The position numbers and the translations under genes were made by a program. A stretch of 64,000 nucleotides of DNA from Galactobacillus timonensis (GTDB taxonomy: Bacteria; Bacillota_I; Bacilli_A; Erysipelotrichales; Erysipelotrichaceae): the NCBI RefSeq assembly GCF_900240265.1, contig NZ_LT964740.1:362834-426833 (forward strand), given 5' to 3'. Below, one piece after another: positions 62,671 to 64,000 of the stretch. The notes beneath the pieces were generated by a model. That model was not told where the DNA came from, ran no database searches, and saw only the letters and a program-made list of their open reading frames with translations. Every line of letters begins with the position of its first letter. Positions within the stretch are counted from its first letter, which is position 1.

Positions 62671-62734
62671 GCTTTTCGATTGCGTCCTCAGCATGACGTT
62701 AAAAGGCCTAGAACCAGAAGCATCGAGCAGGAGG
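62671..62734. repeat. Imperfect direct repeat, right copy
   Basis: GCTTTTCGATTGCGTCC to GAAGCATCGAGCAGGAGG, the partner of 61719-61783 at high identity. The motif does not form a clean hairpin and does not look like part of a protein gene; a short plus-strand ORF here (62552-62821) is probably spurious. Confidence 0.75.
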
Positions 62735-62864
62735 ACAGTGAAAAACCTGTACTCGCTCGTGCCCATACAGAACAGCTGCGGATGGCCAGTGAAAAACCTG
62801 AACAGACAGCCGGAAAAATGATTCAGTGAAGCTCGCAATGACTTCATCTGCATCATTTAAAATT

Positions 62865-62887
62865 GGCTTAATTTGCAGGTTGGTGAT
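62865..62887. repeat. Left terminal inverted repeat of the IS1595 element
   Basis: GGCTTAATT-N-GC-N3-TTGGTGAT is shared with the reverse complement of 63978-64000 (19 of 23 positions agree). Confidence 0.8.
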
Positions 62888-62892
62888 CTAGC

Positions 62893-63897
62893 CTAATAGG
62901 CAAATAGGTCAGTAGTCTTCATATCGCAGATCCTGAAGAAGTCAGAAACGTCATTGAGCACTGTTTTGACCTTCAGCAGTACCTCATCGGCATGCATTCC
63001 TGCATACTTCCTTACCATTACCAATAGTGCAGCATATCTGTTGATGTACTTCGTTGCCACTCCTCTGTACCCACGGTTCCATTCATCAATCTTGGAATGG
63101 AAGGAGTTAACATTGTTCAGGTGGTCGATGGAAGTATAGGACTTGTGATCACCGAGAACTCGGAATTCGCAGTTCTTCCAAGCAAGTACTTTCTGATAGG
63201 CAGTCTTGCCATCAATCCATACAAAGCTATGCTCTGCAAAGTTTGGGCCGATCTTGGCAATGTCTTCTTCCTTCGGAGTAGCCATGTTGGTAGCTCTCAG
63301 TACTGCATCTCCTTCTCTCTGGACAGCAGTGACGAGGCATACCTGTTCATCGGAAAGGCCACGCTTTGAGGCTTTCTCTCCTCTGTGGCGCGGCTTAACA
63401 TCTTCTCGTTTCTCGCCTTTATGGCTGTTCAGAATGTACTTCTCGTCCATCTCTATCTCGTTTGAAACCACTGTTTCGCTGGCAATGGATTCCAGAGCGT
63501 GCAGGAACTTCATCCGCATTCTCCAGACAGTATAGGTACTGATGCCAAGATTCTGAGCAGTCGTATGAACCGGAACCTGCTGAAGAGTATCCTTGATCAG
63601 CTGATCCCATTTGGAACGATCCTGCTGGGAATAGTAGGTAAGCTGTCCATAGTCGACTACAGTTCTGTGATTGCAGGAATGACATAGAAGCATCTGCTTT
63701 CCGGAATTGGCTCTGCCTCCTCTGGTCCAGTTCGGAGTCTCAGAACCGCACTTAGGGCATACCTTGATGCAGTAACTCTGAGAAGTTTTATTCAGGATGG
63801 CACAGTTTTCCAGATCAGACAGGAGCTTATCCTTCTGATACTGGTACAGACTTGAGTACATGCTGGTTATTTTCTGAAGATCTTCGGTATCTGACAT
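62893..63897 (-). CDS. IS1595-family transposase (ISXO2-like DDE domain)
   Basis: The 334-aa protein has an N-terminal zinc ribbon (CPKCGSETPNWTRGGR, then CHSCNHRTV), an HTH (VHTTAQNLGISTYTVWRMRM), and the DDE domain (SNEIEMDEKYILNSHKGEKR, then SFVWIDGKTAYQKV, then HLNNVNSFHSKIDEWNRGYR). It is full length and probably active. Confidence 0.93.
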   Translation of the reverse strand: MSDTEDLQKITSMYSSLYQYQKDKLLSDLENCAILNKTSQSYCIKVCPKCGSETPNWTRGGRANSGKQMLLCHSCNHRTVVDYGQLTYYSQQDRSKWDQLIKDTLQQVPVHTTAQNLGISTYTVWRMRMKFLHALESIASETVVSNEIEMDEKYILNSHKGEKREDVKPRHRGEKASKRGLSDEQVCLVTAVQREGDAVLRATNMATPKEEDIAKIGPNFAEHSFVWIDGKTAYQKVLAWKNCEFRVLGDHKSYTSIDHLNNVNSFHSKIDEWNRGYRGVATKYINRYAALLVMVRKYAGMHADEVLLKVKTVLNDVSDFFRICDMKTTDLFAY

Positions 63898-63977
63898 GGT
63901 TTTCTGCCTCTCTCTAAGAGTAGTCTAAGCCGATACCCCATAAGCACTGTACTTATTCTGGTACAGTGCTCAAGAAA

Positions 63978-64000
63978 ATCACCAAGTCGCTAATTAAGCC
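63978..64000. repeat. Right terminal inverted repeat of the IS1595 element
   Basis: ATCACCAAGTCGCTAATTAAGCC is the complement of the left repeat and ends exactly at the window end. Confidence 0.8.

Larger units (their letters stand above)
62865..64000 (-). mobile_element. Complete IS1595-family insertion sequence
   Basis: Inverted repeats of 23 bp flank a single transposase gene. The right end coincides with the last base of the window. The 8 bp TTAAAATT just left of the element (62857-62864) are the expected target duplication if the family rule holds; the matching copy would be the first 8 bases beyond the window. Confidence 0.85.

Noticed and set aside
62552..62821. 89-aa plus-strand ORF overlapping the right direct repeat
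   Set aside because: No conserved domain, no strong ribosome site, and it runs through the repeat; probably noncoding.

Overview
The window is accessory DNA from a member of the Bacillota. The conjugation genes (Maff2, PrgI, DUF4315/DUF4366, TTRAP, PcfB, VirD4, NlpC/P60) belong to families typical of integrative and conjugative elements (ICEs) of gut Clostridia and Erysipelotrichia. Ribosome binding sites are strong AGGAGG types and GTG/TTG starts are common. I cannot name the genus. I found no rRNA, tRNA or CRISPR array.

Layout. (1) 1-5742, minus: the promoter-proximal part of a type 1 BREX phage-defence operon (HTH regulator, brxA, brxB, brxC, start of pglX); the rest lies off the left edge. 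(2) 6068-9373, plus, AT-rich: a 1101-aa protein with a Mrr-like nuclease N-terminus and a long helical-repeat body, divergent from BREX and preceded by an oriT-like sequence. (3) 9399-31018, minus: a nearly complete ICE backbone (ICE-A): relaxase, MobC, a RadC-ArdC anti-restriction fusion, NlpC/P60 hydrolase, VirB4, PrgI, TrbL/VirB6-like protein, Maff2, VirD4, PcfB, DUF5688, ParB/ParA, DnaC-like loader and a replication-type protein. A low-GC glycosyltransferase sits as cargo between maff2 and virD4. (4) 31126-36490: a gene pair for a five-HTH regulator and a zinc-type macrodomain protein, a truncated second macrodomain gene, a flavin/ferredoxin protein, an Rrf2 regulator with two matching operators, an NTF2-like protein and a CPBP membrane protease. 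(5) 36781-60710, minus: a second, decayed ICE (ICE-B) with the same gene order but lacking everything beyond trbL. Its maff2 gene is split by (6) a GC-rich mobilizable element of about 13.45 kb (37638-51091) with a large serine recombinase, TnpW, DnaC/replisome-organizer genes, relaxase, MobC, a methyltransferase and the tetracycline-resistance gene tet(W). That element itself carries a three-gene ISL3-type insertion sequence. (7) 61101-64000: two small overlapping genes, a PD-(D/E)XK nuclease/toxin-like gene between two imperfect direct repeats, and a complete IS1595-family element whose right end is the last base of the window.

The genes form a nested set of mobile elements. ICE-A supplies a transfer machine, ICE-B is its degraded relative, and the tet(W) element inserted in a conserved conjugation gene and could be mobilized by either. 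Defence (BREX, nuclease protein) and anti-defence (ArdC-RadC) functions travel side by side. The best candidates for undescribed biology are the nuclease-repeat protein beside BREX, the five-HTH/macrodomain pair, the repeat-flanked toxin-like gene, and the recurrent terminator hairpins directly upstream of start codons.
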